Origin: JAAYJS01 sp964346185 | GTDB lineage: Bacteria > Bacillota > Clostridia > Eubacteriales > Eubacteriaceae | Length of the DNA: 64,000 nucleotides | Reading direction: 5' to 3' | Assembly (NCBI GenBank): GCA_964346185.1 | Contig: CAYFTR010000003.1 | Coordinates: 41,494 to 105,493 of the forward strand | Shown here: one piece after another, positions 42,576 through 51,322 of the stretch | How the letters are laid out: every line of letters begins with the position of its first letter | How positions within the stretch are numbered: the first letter of the stretch is position 1 | Notes under the pieces: generated by a model | Databases searched by the model: none | Told to the model about the DNA's origin: nothing | The model's input: only the letters and a program-made list of their open reading frames with translations | Position numbers and translations under genes: made by a program

Positions 42576-43152
42576 AGGTGTGACAAATCTCCAAAAAGTT
42601 TTTTAACAGGGTGTGTCCCTGTTCCGTTAAGGCCGCTTCGGGGTGAAACTGAACGGAATGAATGGGGTAGTGTTTGTGGCATAATCCCATAATTACGTTG
42701 TCTTCGGCAAGGGCGGTTACTTCCAGTTCTGCAGGTAAATTTTCTACGACTAAGGAATGGTATCGCGTTACGGCAATAGGTGACGGTATATCTTTAAAAA
42801 GACCGCTACCCCGGTGGGTAATTTGCGTAACTTTGCCGTGAAAAGGTCGTTTGCCTTTAACTACCGAAGCACCGAAAACATGACCGATACATTGGTGGCC
42901 GAGGCAAATGCCCAAAATGGGCAATCGCCCTTTGTACCGTTCGATGATATCCGGGCAAAACCCCGCTTCCGTAGGCGTTTTAGGCCCCGGTGAGATGACA
43001 ATTCCGTCGTAGTTGCCAAGGTCTTTATGTTGTAAGTCGGGGTGATCGTTTCTGAGAATATCGATGGAAACGGCCAGCTCCTCGAAGTAACGCACTAAAT
43101 TGTAGACGAAGGAGTCGTAATTGTCGATCATCAATAAGTTTAAGAGTTTCAT
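42565..43152 (-). CDS. pabA: Aminodeoxychorismate synthase glutaminase
   Basis: A 195-residue class I glutamine amidotransferase. The catalytic Cys lies in GICLGHQCIGHVFGA, and the His-Glu pair in HSVQFHPEA. It gives ammonia to PabB. The sequence alone cannot separate PabA from TrpG, and one protein may serve both, but there are no trp genes nearby except the T-box salvage operon. It is the second gene after pepD, starting one base after its stop. Confidence 0.93.
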   Translation of the reverse strand: MKLLNLLMIDNYDSFVYNLVRYFEELAVSIDILRNDHPDLQHKDLGNYDGIVISPGPKTPTEAGFCPDIIERYKGRLPILGICLGHQCIGHVFGASVVKGKRPFHGKVTQITHRGSGLFKDIPSPIAVTRYHSLVVENLPAELEVTALAEDNVIMGLCHKHYPIHSVQFHPEAALTEQGHTLLKNFLEICHTYAV

Positions 43153-43153
43153 C

Positions 43154-44596
43154 TTAACGCAAAGCCTCTAAGATTTTCTTTAAAAATTCGTAGGTTCTGT
43201 AAAAAGAGGGTAAGTTTAAACGTTCCATGGGCGAGTGGATTGCTTCCATATTCGGGCCGACGGAGATACAATCCAAATGGGGTAATTTTTGCAGTAAAAT
43301 ACCGCATTCCAAACCGGCATGAACGGTGGTCACCTGGGGTTCGTGGTGAAACAGGTTTTGATACACTTCGGTCATCACCGATCTTAAACGAGATTTTTCC
43401 CGGTAGGACCACCCGGGCGAACACCCCGAAACTTCGGTTATAATATCCAAATAGTCGGCAAAGTTTTGCATTTTTCTTGTAATGGCAGCCTTTTCGATAT
43501 CCCGGCTGTAACGGGGGTGGTAATGCCAGAGGATGCGATCTTCTTCGGTTTTTGTAATCCCCAGGTTTAAAGAGGCGTCCACCATACCCGCTATGGCGGA
43601 ATTCATTTTCTGAATACCGTTGGGGGCATGAGCGGTAAAAAATATCATGCTTTCGGCGGCATCTCTGGGTAATACGGCAAAATCGCCTTCATTTAAAACT
43701 GTCAATTCAACCTTTAAACCGGGGTCGCTTTCGGCATAGAGTATTTTTAAGTTGTCCTCAAGGTATTTAACTTCTTCTTTTAGTGCCTGTAAGTTCTCGG
43801 GGAGGATCACCAAATCCGCCACAGCTTCGGCGGTAATTACATTGTCCTTTGTGCCGCCGTTCAAGCCGACGGTGCGGTAGGGTGTTTTTAAGCAGTTAAG
43901 AAGGGTAGCGGCCAATACCGAAGCGTTGGCACCTTGGCGATGTATTTCGAGCCCGGAGTGCCCTCCGGTTAAACCGCCGACTTTTAATTGGAGATGCAGA
44001 CCTTCTACATGGGTGCGTGTAAAGGGTAAGGTAAATTTAAGAGCGGTACTGCCTGCACAACCGGTGATAAAAACACCTTCTTCGCCCGTATCCAAATTAA
44101 TGAGCATGGTGGCATCTTTTACGGGAGTCATATCGATACCGAAGGCACCGTCCATGCCGACTTCTTCCTCCGATGTAAACACCAAGTACACTTTGGGGTG
44201 CTTAACCGGGGAATCTTTTAAAAGTGCAAGGCCCATTGCCAGGGCGACACCGTTATCCGCACCCAGGGTTGTATTGTCTCCACGAAGCCAATCTCCTTCA
44301 AAAATCAGGGCAATACCGTCTTTTGAAAAATCGTGGAGGCTGTCCGATGTTTTTTCGCAAACCATATCCAGATGTCCTTGCAAAATAACCGGATCGGCGG
44401 ATTCGTACCCTTCGGTTGCCGGTAGGGTGATAATAATATTATTAAGATCATCCTGTAAAACATCGACGCCGGCTTCCAAAGCGACATTTTTGCAATAATC
44501 CGAAATGGCCTTTGTTTGATAAGAACACCTCGGTATGGAGGCGACGGCTTTAAACGCTTCCAATAATAATGTGTTTTTTTCTTCCAATGTATTCAA
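43154..44596 (-). CDS. pepD: PepD-type aminoacyl-histidine dipeptidase
   Basis: A zinc peptidase of the M20 family (about 480 residues) cutting Xaa-His and other dipeptides. VILQGHLDMVCEK carries a metal His and catalytic Asp; LGADNGVALAMGLAL a bridging Asp; FTSEEEVGMDGAFG the catalytic Glu pair; HAGLECGIL a late metal ligand. I choose TTG 44596, five bases after AGGAG; ATG 44611 is also in frame but has no ribosome site and itself overlaps that AGGAG. It heads the pepD-pabABC unit, a mixed operon of peptide use and folate-precursor synthesis. Confidence 0.9.
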   Translation of the reverse strand: MNTLEEKNTLLLEAFKAVASIPRCSYQTKAISDYCKNVALEAGVDVLQDDLNNIIITLPATEGYESADPVILQGHLDMVCEKTSDSLHDFSKDGIALIFEGDWLRGDNTTLGADNGVALAMGLALLKDSPVKHPKVYLVFTSEEEVGMDGAFGIDMTPVKDATMLINLDTGEEGVFITGCAGSTALKFTLPFTRTHVEGLHLQLKVGGLTGGHSGLEIHRQGANASVLAATLLNCLKTPYRTVGLNGGTKDNVITAEAVADLVILPENLQALKEEVKYLEDNLKILYAESDPGLKVELTVLNEGDFAVLPRDAAESMIFFTAHAPNGIQKMNSAIAGMVDASLNLGITKTEEDRILWHYHPRYSRDIEKAAITRKMQNFADYLDIITEVSGCSPGWSYREKSRLRSVMTEVYQNLFHHEPQVTTVHAGLECGILLQKLPHLDCISVGPNMEAIHSPMERLNLPSFYRTYEFLKKILEALR

Positions 44597-44764
44597 AGCT
44601 TCTCCTGTCATTTATAAAACTATATAAAAATTATTTATTATGTCTATAGAGTGATAGATTGTTTTTATGATACACATTTATCTCGGAAAATTAAAGTGGT
44701 TTTTAAAAGAGATTCGGTATATAATAAAATAAACGCTAATGTTAAATATTAAACGGGGGAAGAT

Positions 44765-45184
44765 ATAAAAAGTAAAGTTCAAGAATACGACAGTATGAAC
44801 AGCGGCAAAGGTCCGGAATATCACTACAACTGTGCCGAGACCTTATTGCGCAGTGCCAACGACATCGAAAATTTAGGTTTAAATGAAGATGCCTTAAACA
44901 CAATGGCGGGCTTTGGTGGCGGTTTCGGAAAAGGGTTAACTTGCGGCGCTTTTATGGGGAGTCTGGCGGCCTTAAGTACGGCATTTGCAAACCCCTTGCC
45001 GGATAACCGTGAAAAAGTCAACAAAGCACGAGAACTTTTTATGCAAGCCTTTGAAGGCTATTTCGGATCTTTGGAATGTGCAGCCATTAAAGAAAAATTT
45101 AGAGACCCTGTTGCCGGTTGCAATCCGGTAAAGGAAAAAACGGCAGAATTATTACAAGAAGTTTTCCAAACAATGAAAGGATAA
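44765..45184 (+). CDS. C_GCAxxG_C_C family redox protein, unusual start
   Basis: A small cysteine-rich protein of the family named for its spaced motif. YHYNCAETLL, GFGGGFGKGLTCGAFMGSLAAL, LECAAIK and AGCNPVKEK supply the conserved cysteines and glycines. Members are thought to bind Fe-S or other metals. The first ATG is 44795, but it has no ribosome site and leaves out the helical N-terminus that relatives have. Reading back gives KSKVQEYDS, with an ATA codon at 44765 placed four bases after GGGGGAAG. So an ATA start is likely (139 residues), or ATG 44795 is used weakly (129 residues). It precedes the flavodiiron protein by 45 bases. Confidence 0.75.
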   Translation: MKSKVQEYDSMNSGKGPEYHYNCAETLLRSANDIENLGLNEDALNTMAGFGGGFGKGLTCGAFMGSLAALSTAFANPLPDNREKVNKARELFMQAFEGYFGSLECAAIKEKFRDPVAGCNPVKEKTAELLQEVFQTMKG

Positions 45185-45229
45185 TAAAAGTTACATACTT
45201 GTGGCAACACAAGCAGAGAGGTATTAACG

Positions 45230-46417
45230 ATGAAAACAAGAAAAATTTTTGAAAAAATACATTGGATCGGTGTCAATGACAGAGAAACCGTTGCCTTTGA
45301 AGGTTTATGGAATATCGAAAAAGAGGGTGTTGCCTACAACGCTTATATTATTAATGACGATAAAGTTGCCGTTATCGACACGGTGAAAGCTTTTAAAGTC
45401 AATGAATTTCTCGACAACATCAAAGAAGTCATCGGCGACAAACCGGTCGACTACCTTATTATCAACCATTTGGAACCCGACCACAGCTCCGGAATTACGG
45501 CCTTACTGGACGTTTACCCGGATATGAAGATCTACGCCAGCAAAAAAGGTGTACAGATGATCGACAACTTCTTTGACGTAACCGAAAATCTTTGTGAAGT
45601 CGAAGACGGCGAAACCTTGCCTTTGGGTGAACACACCCTGCAATTCTTTATGACACCCATGGTACACTGGCCGGAATCCATGGTTACCTACGAAACAACA
45701 ACCAAAACCCTCTTCTCGATGGATGTCTTCGGCTCCTTCGGTACGGTAAACGGCGGCATCTTCGACGACGAGAACGATTACGAAAGCTACGAAGACAACA
45801 TTAACCGCTATTATTCCTGTATCGTCGGGAAGGTAACAAGCCAGGCGGAAAAAGCTTTAAACAAATTGGCACCGGTCGAAATTAAAACCATTTGTCCGTC
45901 CCACGGATTGGTGTGGCGAACACATCCCGAATATATTTTAAATAAATACGTTTCTTTGGCAAAATGCGAAAAACAGGACGGCGTTGTGATTGTTTACGGC
46001 AGCATGTACGGAAACACCAGAGATGCCGTTGAAATTTTAGCCAATGAGTTAAAAGCGCAAGGTATACGCAATATAAAAATGTACGACATCAGCCGGGTGG
46101 ATATTTCCTACGCCATTTCGGACATTTGGGTCACCAAAGGACTGGTATTGGCGGCACCCTCTTACTACAGCAGAATTTTCCCCAAAATGGCATACATGCT
46201 GTACAAATTATCCGAAATTAAAGTTAAAAATAATAAAGTCGGCTTTATCGCAAACTACTCCTGGAGTTGCGGTGCCGACAGAGAGTTCGAAAAATTCGCG
46301 GAAGAAACAAAGGCGGACGTGGTATCGCCCATGGTTTTAATTAAGAGCGGCGTCAAACCGAAAGATAAGGAAAACCTGGCGGTCTTAGCCAAAGATATGG
46401 CAGAAGCCATTCAATAA
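45230..46417 (+). CDS. fprA: Flavodiiron protein (A-type flavoprotein, FprA)
   Basis: Reduces O2 to water, or NO to N2O, and protects anaerobes. The 395-residue protein has an N-terminal metallo-beta-lactamase-like domain with the diiron ligands HLEPDH (80-85), MVHWPESM, FSMDVFGSFG and ICPSHGLVWR, and a C-terminal flavodoxin domain opening VIVYGSMYGNTRDAVE near residue 255. Electrons normally come from rubredoxin or a coenzyme F420/NADH partner not seen here. RBS: AGAGAGG. A terminator follows. Confidence 0.95.
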   Translation: MKTRKIFEKIHWIGVNDRETVAFEGLWNIEKEGVAYNAYIINDDKVAVIDTVKAFKVNEFLDNIKEVIGDKPVDYLIINHLEPDHSSGITALLDVYPDMKIYASKKGVQMIDNFFDVTENLCEVEDGETLPLGEHTLQFFMTPMVHWPESMVTYETTTKTLFSMDVFGSFGTVNGGIFDDENDYESYEDNINRYYSCIVGKVTSQAEKALNKLAPVEIKTICPSHGLVWRTHPEYILNKYVSLAKCEKQDGVVIVYGSMYGNTRDAVEILANELKAQGIRNIKMYDISRVDISYAISDIWVTKGLVLAAPSYYSRIFPKMAYMLYKLSEIKVKNNKVGFIANYSWSCGADREFEKFAEETKADVVSPMVLIKSGVKPKDKENLAVLAKDMAEAIQ

Positions 46418-46433
46418 GTGTATATTAACCTTA

Positions 46434-46470
46434 CCCTTAACCGACGACAACGGTTAAGGGTCGTATTTTT
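46434..46470 (+). terminator. Terminator after fprA
   Basis: CCCTTAACCG (46434-46443) and CGGTTAAGGG (46451-46460) are a perfect stem; TCGTATTTTTTATAT follows. Confidence 0.85.
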
Positions 46471-46488
46471 TATATAGAAAGGAAATGG

Positions 46489-47577
46489 ATGAGAGTAGTT
46501 GTCGGAATGTCCGGCGGTGTCGATTCTTCCGTAGCCGCCTTGTTGTTAAAAGAACAAGGTTACGAAGTAATCGGACTGTTTATGAGAAACTGGGAAGAAA
46601 CGGATGAAAACGGTGTATGCACCGCCACCGAAGATTACGAGGACGTGGCACGGGTATGCGAAAAAATAGGTATCGATTACTACACCGTTAACTTTGCAAA
46701 AGAATATTACGACAATGTTTTTGCACATTTTTTAGACGAGTACGCAAAAGGGCGAACCCCGAACCCCGACGTTTTGTGTAATAGAGAAATAAAATTTAAA
46801 CGCTTTTTAGATTATGCCCTGGGTGTTGTTCAGGGCGATTACCTGGCGACGGGTCACTATGCCCGAATCGGAAAAGAGGGGGACCGCTACACCATGCTCA
46901 GGGCGGCGGATCGAAACAAGGACCAAACTTACTTTTTATGCCAAATCGGTCAACGGGAGTTAAGCAAAAGCTTATTTCCCGTCGGGGACTTGGATAAAGC
47001 TGAAGTGCGTCGTATTGCCGAAAAACACGGCTTTGTTACGGCACAAAAAAAAGACTCTACCGGAATCTGTTTTATCGGTGAACGCAACTTTACGCAATTT
47101 TTAAAGCAATATCTGCCGGCACAACCCGGTAAAATCGTTCATCTGGATACGGGCAAAGTTCTCGGAGAACACCAAGGGCTTATGTATTACACGCTGGGTC
47201 AACGTCGGGGCATGGGTATCGGCGGCTCGGGTAGCGGAGAGCCTTGGTTTGTCGCTCAGAAAGACTTGGTCGACAATATCTTGTACGTGGTACAGGGTGG
47301 CGACCACCCGGCGTTATTGTCAACGGCTTTAACGGCCGAAGACATGAATTGGGTTCGGGGAGAGGCAAAGGCGAAAGACTTTAACTGTACGGCGAAATTC
47401 CGTTACCGTCAACCGGATCAGAAAGTACGGGTTGTTGTTGAAGCGGACGGACGCATTGTCGTTTACTTTGATCAACCGCAAAGGGCTGTTACCCCGGGTC
47501 AGGTGGTGGTTCTTTACGAAGGCGATGAATGCTTGGGAGGTGCAACCATCGACACTGTTAAAAAGGTTGTCTATTGA
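46489..47577 (+). CDS. mnmA: tRNA-specific 2-thiouridylase MnmA
   Basis: Puts sulfur on wobble uridine 34 of tRNA-Lys, -Glu and -Gln. The 362-residue protein has the PP-loop GMSGGVDSS (6-14), the nucleophile in NPDVLCNREIKF, DGRNKDQTYFL-like RNKDQTYFLCQI, and the second catalytic cysteine in DSTGICFIGERNF. AAAGGAAATGG precedes ATG 46489. The stop overlaps the start of the glycosylase gene. Confidence 0.96.
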   Translation: MRVVVGMSGGVDSSVAALLLKEQGYEVIGLFMRNWEETDENGVCTATEDYEDVARVCEKIGIDYYTVNFAKEYYDNVFAHFLDEYAKGRTPNPDVLCNREIKFKRFLDYALGVVQGDYLATGHYARIGKEGDRYTMLRAADRNKDQTYFLCQIGQRELSKSLFPVGDLDKAEVRRIAEKHGFVTAQKKDSTGICFIGERNFTQFLKQYLPAQPGKIVHLDTGKVLGEHQGLMYYTLGQRRGMGIGGSGSGEPWFVAQKDLVDNILYVVQGGDHPALLSTALTAEDMNWVRGEAKAKDFNCTAKFRYRQPDQKVRVVVEADGRIVVYFDQPQRAVTPGQVVVLYEGDECLGGATIDTVKKVVY

Positions 47578-48431
47578 TGGCAGAGTCGGCTATAAAAACG
47601 ATAGAAATAGATGTACCTGAGACTTTCGATTTATATAAGACTTTTAATAGCGGGCAAAATTTCAGATATACCGTCGATAACCGTTGGTTGACCGTGGTTG
47701 TTAAAGACCGAGTACTTAAAGCCAAGCAAAATAACAACCAATTAATACTAAAGGGCATTCCTTCGGATGATCTGCCCTTTTGGATATTTTACTTAAGTCT
47801 GGATGAAGATTACGATACCTATCTGAAAAACCTGTGTACCGATGCCCCCATGGCACGGGCTCTGAGAGAGGGTAGAGGCATACGCATTTTAAAACAACCC
47901 CTTTGGGAGACCACGGTGTGTTTTATCCTTTCCCAAAACAATAACATCCCGCGAATTAAAAAATTAGTGGAAGCTTTGTGTGTAACCTACGGTAACCCGA
48001 TAAACCGTGAAGGACAAATTTTTTACACATTACCGACAGCAAAGCGTCTGGCAACAATATCTAAAGAAGACTTGCGTCACTTGGGTGTCGGTTATCGGGA
48101 TCGGTACTTAATTGACGCGGCACAACGTTTTGCTGCCGGCGATTTGCGTGAGGGCAACTTAAAAAACTTACCGACGGCAGAAGCCAGAAAAAAACTGATG
48201 ACTATCGACGGAGTGGGCGGCAAGGTTGCAGACTGTATTTTACTTTTCGGACTTGGACGCTATGAGGTTTGCCCCCACGATGTTTGGGTAAAACGTATCT
48301 TTAAAGAACAATACGGCTTAGAAAAAGTCAACGAAAAAAGCGGTTATGCCTTGGCGAAAAAACGTTGGGGTGCTTATGCGGGATTGGCACAACAATTTTT
48401 ATTTTATACCGCTCGTCTGCAAGAAAAATAA
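47577..48431 (+). CDS. ogg: OGG1-type 8-oxoguanine DNA glycosylase
   Basis: A 284-residue helix-hairpin-helix GPD glycosylase/lyase. The N-terminal OGG domain has the FNSGQNFRY motif, corresponding to the SGQxFRW loop of OGG1. The HhH is TIDGVGGKVADCILLFGLG with catalytic Lys216, followed by Asp235 in CPHDVWVKR; the 19-residue distance equals that of Lys249 and Asp268 in human OGG1. It removes oxidised guanine. ATG 47577 overlaps the mnmA stop (TGATG). Pairing with the flavodiiron protein upstream gives a small oxidative-damage neighbourhood. Confidence 0.92.
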   Translation: MAESAIKTIEIDVPETFDLYKTFNSGQNFRYTVDNRWLTVVVKDRVLKAKQNNNQLILKGIPSDDLPFWIFYLSLDEDYDTYLKNLCTDAPMARALREGRGIRILKQPLWETTVCFILSQNNNIPRIKKLVEALCVTYGNPINREGQIFYTLPTAKRLATISKEDLRHLGVGYRDRYLIDAAQRFAAGDLREGNLKNLPTAEARKKLMTIDGVGGKVADCILLFGLGRYEVCPHDVWVKRIFKEQYGLEKVNEKSGYALAKKRWGAYAGLAQQFLFYTARLQEK

Positions 48432-48499
48432 AAGGCAGCTTAAGGTTTTTAATAGAGTGTTTCGATAAGATAAACACAATAAAAAATTTAAGGATACCT

Positions 48500-49066
48500 A
48501 TGATCGTTAATACCCACTATGCATTTGCAAAAATACTGCACCGTGAAACGGAAATTTTAACCGGTACAAACGTCAATAAAAACAGCTTTATATATGGTAA
48601 TATCATACCGGATATCGATAAAAGCACCTATTTTTTTGCTCACCGCTTTTCCGAAGCGGAAAACTTTATCAACGAATCGGTCTTGGAATTGGCGACGGAA
48701 CCGTTGGAAGAAAAAGAGTTCTCAAAAAAACTGGGTATTTTATGCCATTTTTTGGTGGACTGTTTTTGTCAATACCATTTTTATAACGCACTTTGGAAAA
48801 CCGCAACCCTTAAACACATGGTTTACGAGACGAAGCTGCATTACCATTTCAGCGGAATAAACTTTCAAACGCCTTGTATAAGAGGTTATTCGGTGACGGA
48901 CTTGGATATTTCGCGTTTGTTTCATCAATTGGCGACAGATTACACGGCACAAAAAACAAACACTATGCGAGACTTGGCCTACGGAACCGCCCTTGTAAAG
49001 TCGGTGCTACGTTTAATCGGCTTAAAAAGGCAGCAAATCTTATCTCGGTTCGGTAATGCGGCGTAA
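48500..49066 (+). CDS. Zinc-dependent phospholipase C-like family protein
   Basis: A 188-residue protein with FIYGNIIPDIDKSTYFFAHRF, FSKKLGILCHFLVDCFCQYHFYN and MVYETKLHYHF, where His, Asp and Glu are spaced as in the alpha-helical zinc phospholipase C/S1-P1 fold (GNxxPDI...HF.GxxxHFLxDxxxxxH...YExxxH). There is no signal peptide, so it is probably cytoplasmic and its substrate is unknown. ATG 48500 follows AAGGATACCT; the frame is open further upstream only inside the glycosylase gene. Confidence 0.72.
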   Translation: MIVNTHYAFAKILHRETEILTGTNVNKNSFIYGNIIPDIDKSTYFFAHRFSEAENFINESVLELATEPLEEKEFSKKLGILCHFLVDCFCQYHFYNALWKTATLKHMVYETKLHYHFSGINFQTPCIRGYSVTDLDISRLFHQLATDYTAQKTNTMRDLAYGTALVKSVLRLIGLKRQQILSRFGNAA

Positions 49067-49083
49067 AAAGAATCATGAAAACA

Positions 49084-49180
49084 TTAAACCGATGTCGTGG
49101 TCGGCACCGGTTTAAGGCTTTATGCCAAATGTACGAAATTATCGGTAAATAATTTCGTACATTTGGCATAAAGCCTTTTT
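49084..49180. terminator. Two adjoining hairpins with a 29-base perfect arm
   Basis: TTAAACCG and CGGTTTAA form a first stem (about 49084-49115). It abuts a perfect inverted repeat, 49114-49142 against 49149-49177, with loop CGGTAA and a T-run after it. The long stem is longer than needed for termination. It ends the mnmA-ogg unit and borders the foreign-looking HNH region. Confidence 0.8.
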
Positions 49181-49535
49181 CATTAAAAGCTATTGACGAT
49201 GATAGCAAAAGTAATGAATTGAGACGAAGCCTTTGTTTTGTCTTCATAATTTTATTTAAGTACTTTGTCCGGTATAATAGACGGAGCATAGAACGGCTTA
49301 ACACAAATCATAAGAGATGAAAACGGATTTTTTATTTTAACTTTGGCAATGATCAATATCCCGCAATGCTGTTAAGTGTATTTTTAATTTTATCGCTGCA
49401 GGGTTTTCATCTCTTTTTAAAACGAGAAAAAAACACGACAGCGTTGAGAAGTCGGGATAAATTTAAAATGCACTGCTGAAAATGAAATGGTTCGGTTTAT
49501 AAGGCCACAATCTGTTATTTAAATTTTTAATTTTA
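49181..49535. other. Intergenic region before the HNH gene
   Basis: About 350 bases without a gene. The composition is AT-rich. TATAAT occurs near 49274 (GGTATAATAG) and could be a -10 box, but no feature gene follows it closely. I see no clear RNA motif. Confidence 0.4.
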
Positions 49536-49548
49536 TGAGGTGCCATTC

Positions 49549-50320
49549 ATGAAAAAAGGAAAAAAGTGGACGAGAGAAGAAACAATTATAGCCTTCTATG
49601 TATATTGTATCATTCCATTTGCAAGTAGTAACAAAGCAAATCCGACCATTATTTACTATGCAAATATATTGGGAAGAACTCCGTCCGCACTAAATATGAA
49701 AATAGGTAATTTGGGAAGACTTGATCCGGAATTAAAAAAAACAAAGCATTACAGGATTACCTCACGGTTCCAAAATGGAAGAGTTAGTATGGAAAGAATT
49801 TGATAATGATAGAGAAAAGCTTGTTTATGAAGCTGAAAAAATTATGGAAAGAATGTCAAATCAATCATTGGAAAACATTTATTTACATCCTGAAGAAATA
49901 AACTATTCAAGTGAAGATAAGTTGAGACTTGTCAAAACAAGAGTAAATCAAAATTTTTTTCGATCATCAGTTTTGTCTGCTTATAATAACGCTTGTGCAA
50001 TAACAAATATAAAGGTAAAAGATTTTTTAGTGGCAAGTCACATTAAGCCTTGGTCAAAAGATAAAAGCAACAGACTTAATCCACATAACGGCATTTGTTT
50101 AAATAACATTCATGATCAAGCTTTCGATAAGGGATATCTTACAATAGATTATAACTATAAAATTATTATATCAAGTCAATTAAAGGAATTTTACAGTCAT
50201 CAATTTATTGAAGATGTCTTTAAAAAATACGAAGGTTGTAAAATTACAATCCCAGATAAATTTAAACCGTCACGAGAGTATCTTGAATATCATCATGATA
50301 TGATTTTTAAGGGAGAGTAG
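49549..50320 (+). pseudogene. HNH endonuclease, frameshifted in an A8 run
   Basis: Two overlapping frames make one protein of about 256 residues in the family of HNH restriction-like endonucleases (COG3440-like). The first frame (from ATG 49549 after GAGGTG) gives KKWTREETIIAFYVYC...LGRTPSALNMKIGNLGRLDPELKK. The second continues QSITGLPHGSKMEELVWKEFDND and then the HNH domain: NACAITNIKV, LVASHIKPW, NPHNGICLNNIHDQAFDKGY. The join is the eight-A run at 49734-49741; seven As would restore one frame. The catalytic part is intact. Codon use is much more AT-rich than in neighbours, a sign of transfer. Readings: pseudogene, sequencing error, or slippage on the A run. Confidence 0.82.
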
Positions 50321-50356
50321 TGTGCTCGTGCTACATTGATATAAAGAAAGATATAT

Positions 50357-50500
50357 TTGGACAATAATACAACACGATATTATCTGATTATTAAAATATT
50401 AAAAGAAGAAACCAAGGGTGAAATCAAAGAAATGCTGAAAAATGAGAGAGTTAAAGAAGCGTTGATTGTTAAAATAATAAATGCGATAACTTACGGTTAA
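50357..50500 (+). CDS. Possible small protein behind the HNH gene
   Basis: A frame of 47 residues from TTG 50357 (AAAGAAAG 8 bases upstream) ending with KEETKGEIKEMLKNERVKEALIVKIINAITYG (in parts: EIKEMLKNERVKEALIVK). It is charged and helical, with the same AT-rich base use as the HNH gene. I do not recognise a family. It may be a degraded remnant. Confidence 0.3.
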   Translation: MDNNTTRYYLIIKILKEETKGEIKEMLKNERVKEALIVKIINAITYG

Positions 50501-50637
50501 ATGTATACGATCGGTTTAATCAAAACATATATCTCGGGTGAAAAATCAAATAACAAAATTAAGCTGTCCGTCCTTTCAGGCGGGTTACTCACCTGGGAAC
50601 GACAAATAAATGGGCATAGACCAAAGCAAACAACTCG

Positions 50638-50668
50638 AATCGGCTAAAGCTGCTTTAGCCGATTATTT
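50638..50668. terminator. Hairpin between the HNH region and the DUF4364 gene
   Basis: AATCGGCTAAAG (50638-50649) and CTTTAGCCGATT (50653-50664) are perfect with loop CTG; ATTTT follows. It lies 60 bases beyond the end of the minus-strand DUF4364 gene and may serve both sides. Confidence 0.75.
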
Positions 50669-50723
50669 TATGTGTGATTGTTGTAAGCACTTAAAAGAAG
50701 CGGACAGTTTTATACATCGAACT

Positions 50724-51248
50724 TTAAGAAGACAGCAAAGAAATCATCGACGCGTAGATACGATCCGTATTCTCCTGCCAATTCCGACACACCTGTTCCG
50801 CGACTTGAATGGAGGGCGACATCAGTGTTAAATGAATTAAGGGTTGTTTGTTTTCTTTTAAGGTTAAATGCACATCGTAACGGTCATCGGATATGCGGTC
50901 ATAATAAGCGTTTACTTCCACATCTTTTAAGATGCGGTCTTTGTTTTGTCGGATATAGCTGCTTAAGATTTCCAGATCAAAAGGAGGGATTTTTTCTTGA
51001 AAGACCTCCAGGACTTGACGACCGGCGGCGGAAATAGATAAAATATTTTGGCTGTCATCTTCCATATCATAATCTTTAACGAGGTCTTCCCGGACTAATT
51101 CGTCCACGTAATGCTGAATATCAAAATAATTCATTTGAAGACAGCGGATAAGTACATCGCCCAATTGGATACGGGTTAAACCGGAATCCAACGTGTTGAG
51201 AACGTATAGGATCAGCAACTTTTCTTCTGTTTTTTCGGTGATAGACAA
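50724..51248 (-). CDS. DUF4364 family protein
   Basis: A 174-residue protein with a winged-helix-like N-terminal half (LLILYVLNTLDSGLTRIQLGDVLIRCLQMNYFDIQHYVDELVREDLV, in parts) and an alpha/beta C-terminal half. DUF4364 proteins are small regulators of unknown target found in Clostridia. I choose TTG 51248 because AGGAGG lies nine bases upstream; in-frame codons to 51305 lie before that site. It is divergent from the QueG-like gene. Confidence 0.8.
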   Translation of the reverse strand: MSITEKTEEKLLILYVLNTLDSGLTRIQLGDVLIRCLQMNYFDIQHYVDELVREDLVKDYDMEDDSQNILSISAAGRQVLEVFQEKIPPFDLEILSSYIRQNKDRILKDVEVNAYYDRISDDRYDVHLTLKENKQPLIHLTLMSPSIQVAEQVCRNWQENTDRIYASMISLLSS

Positions 51249-51322
51249 AGCGGGATACCTCCTTTTGATTGACCTTTTAATGCAGTTATTATAACATACA
51301 TTCATACAGGAATGGAGATGAA

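Noticed and set aside
43926..44498. Plus-strand frame of 190 codons opposite pepD
   Set aside because: Mirror of the conserved pepD gene; Ser/Pro/Lys-rich translation without a family.
49549..50500. Prophage or transposon around the HNH gene
   Set aside because: No integrase, transposase, direct repeats or phage genes were found; only composition and the lone nuclease suggest transfer.
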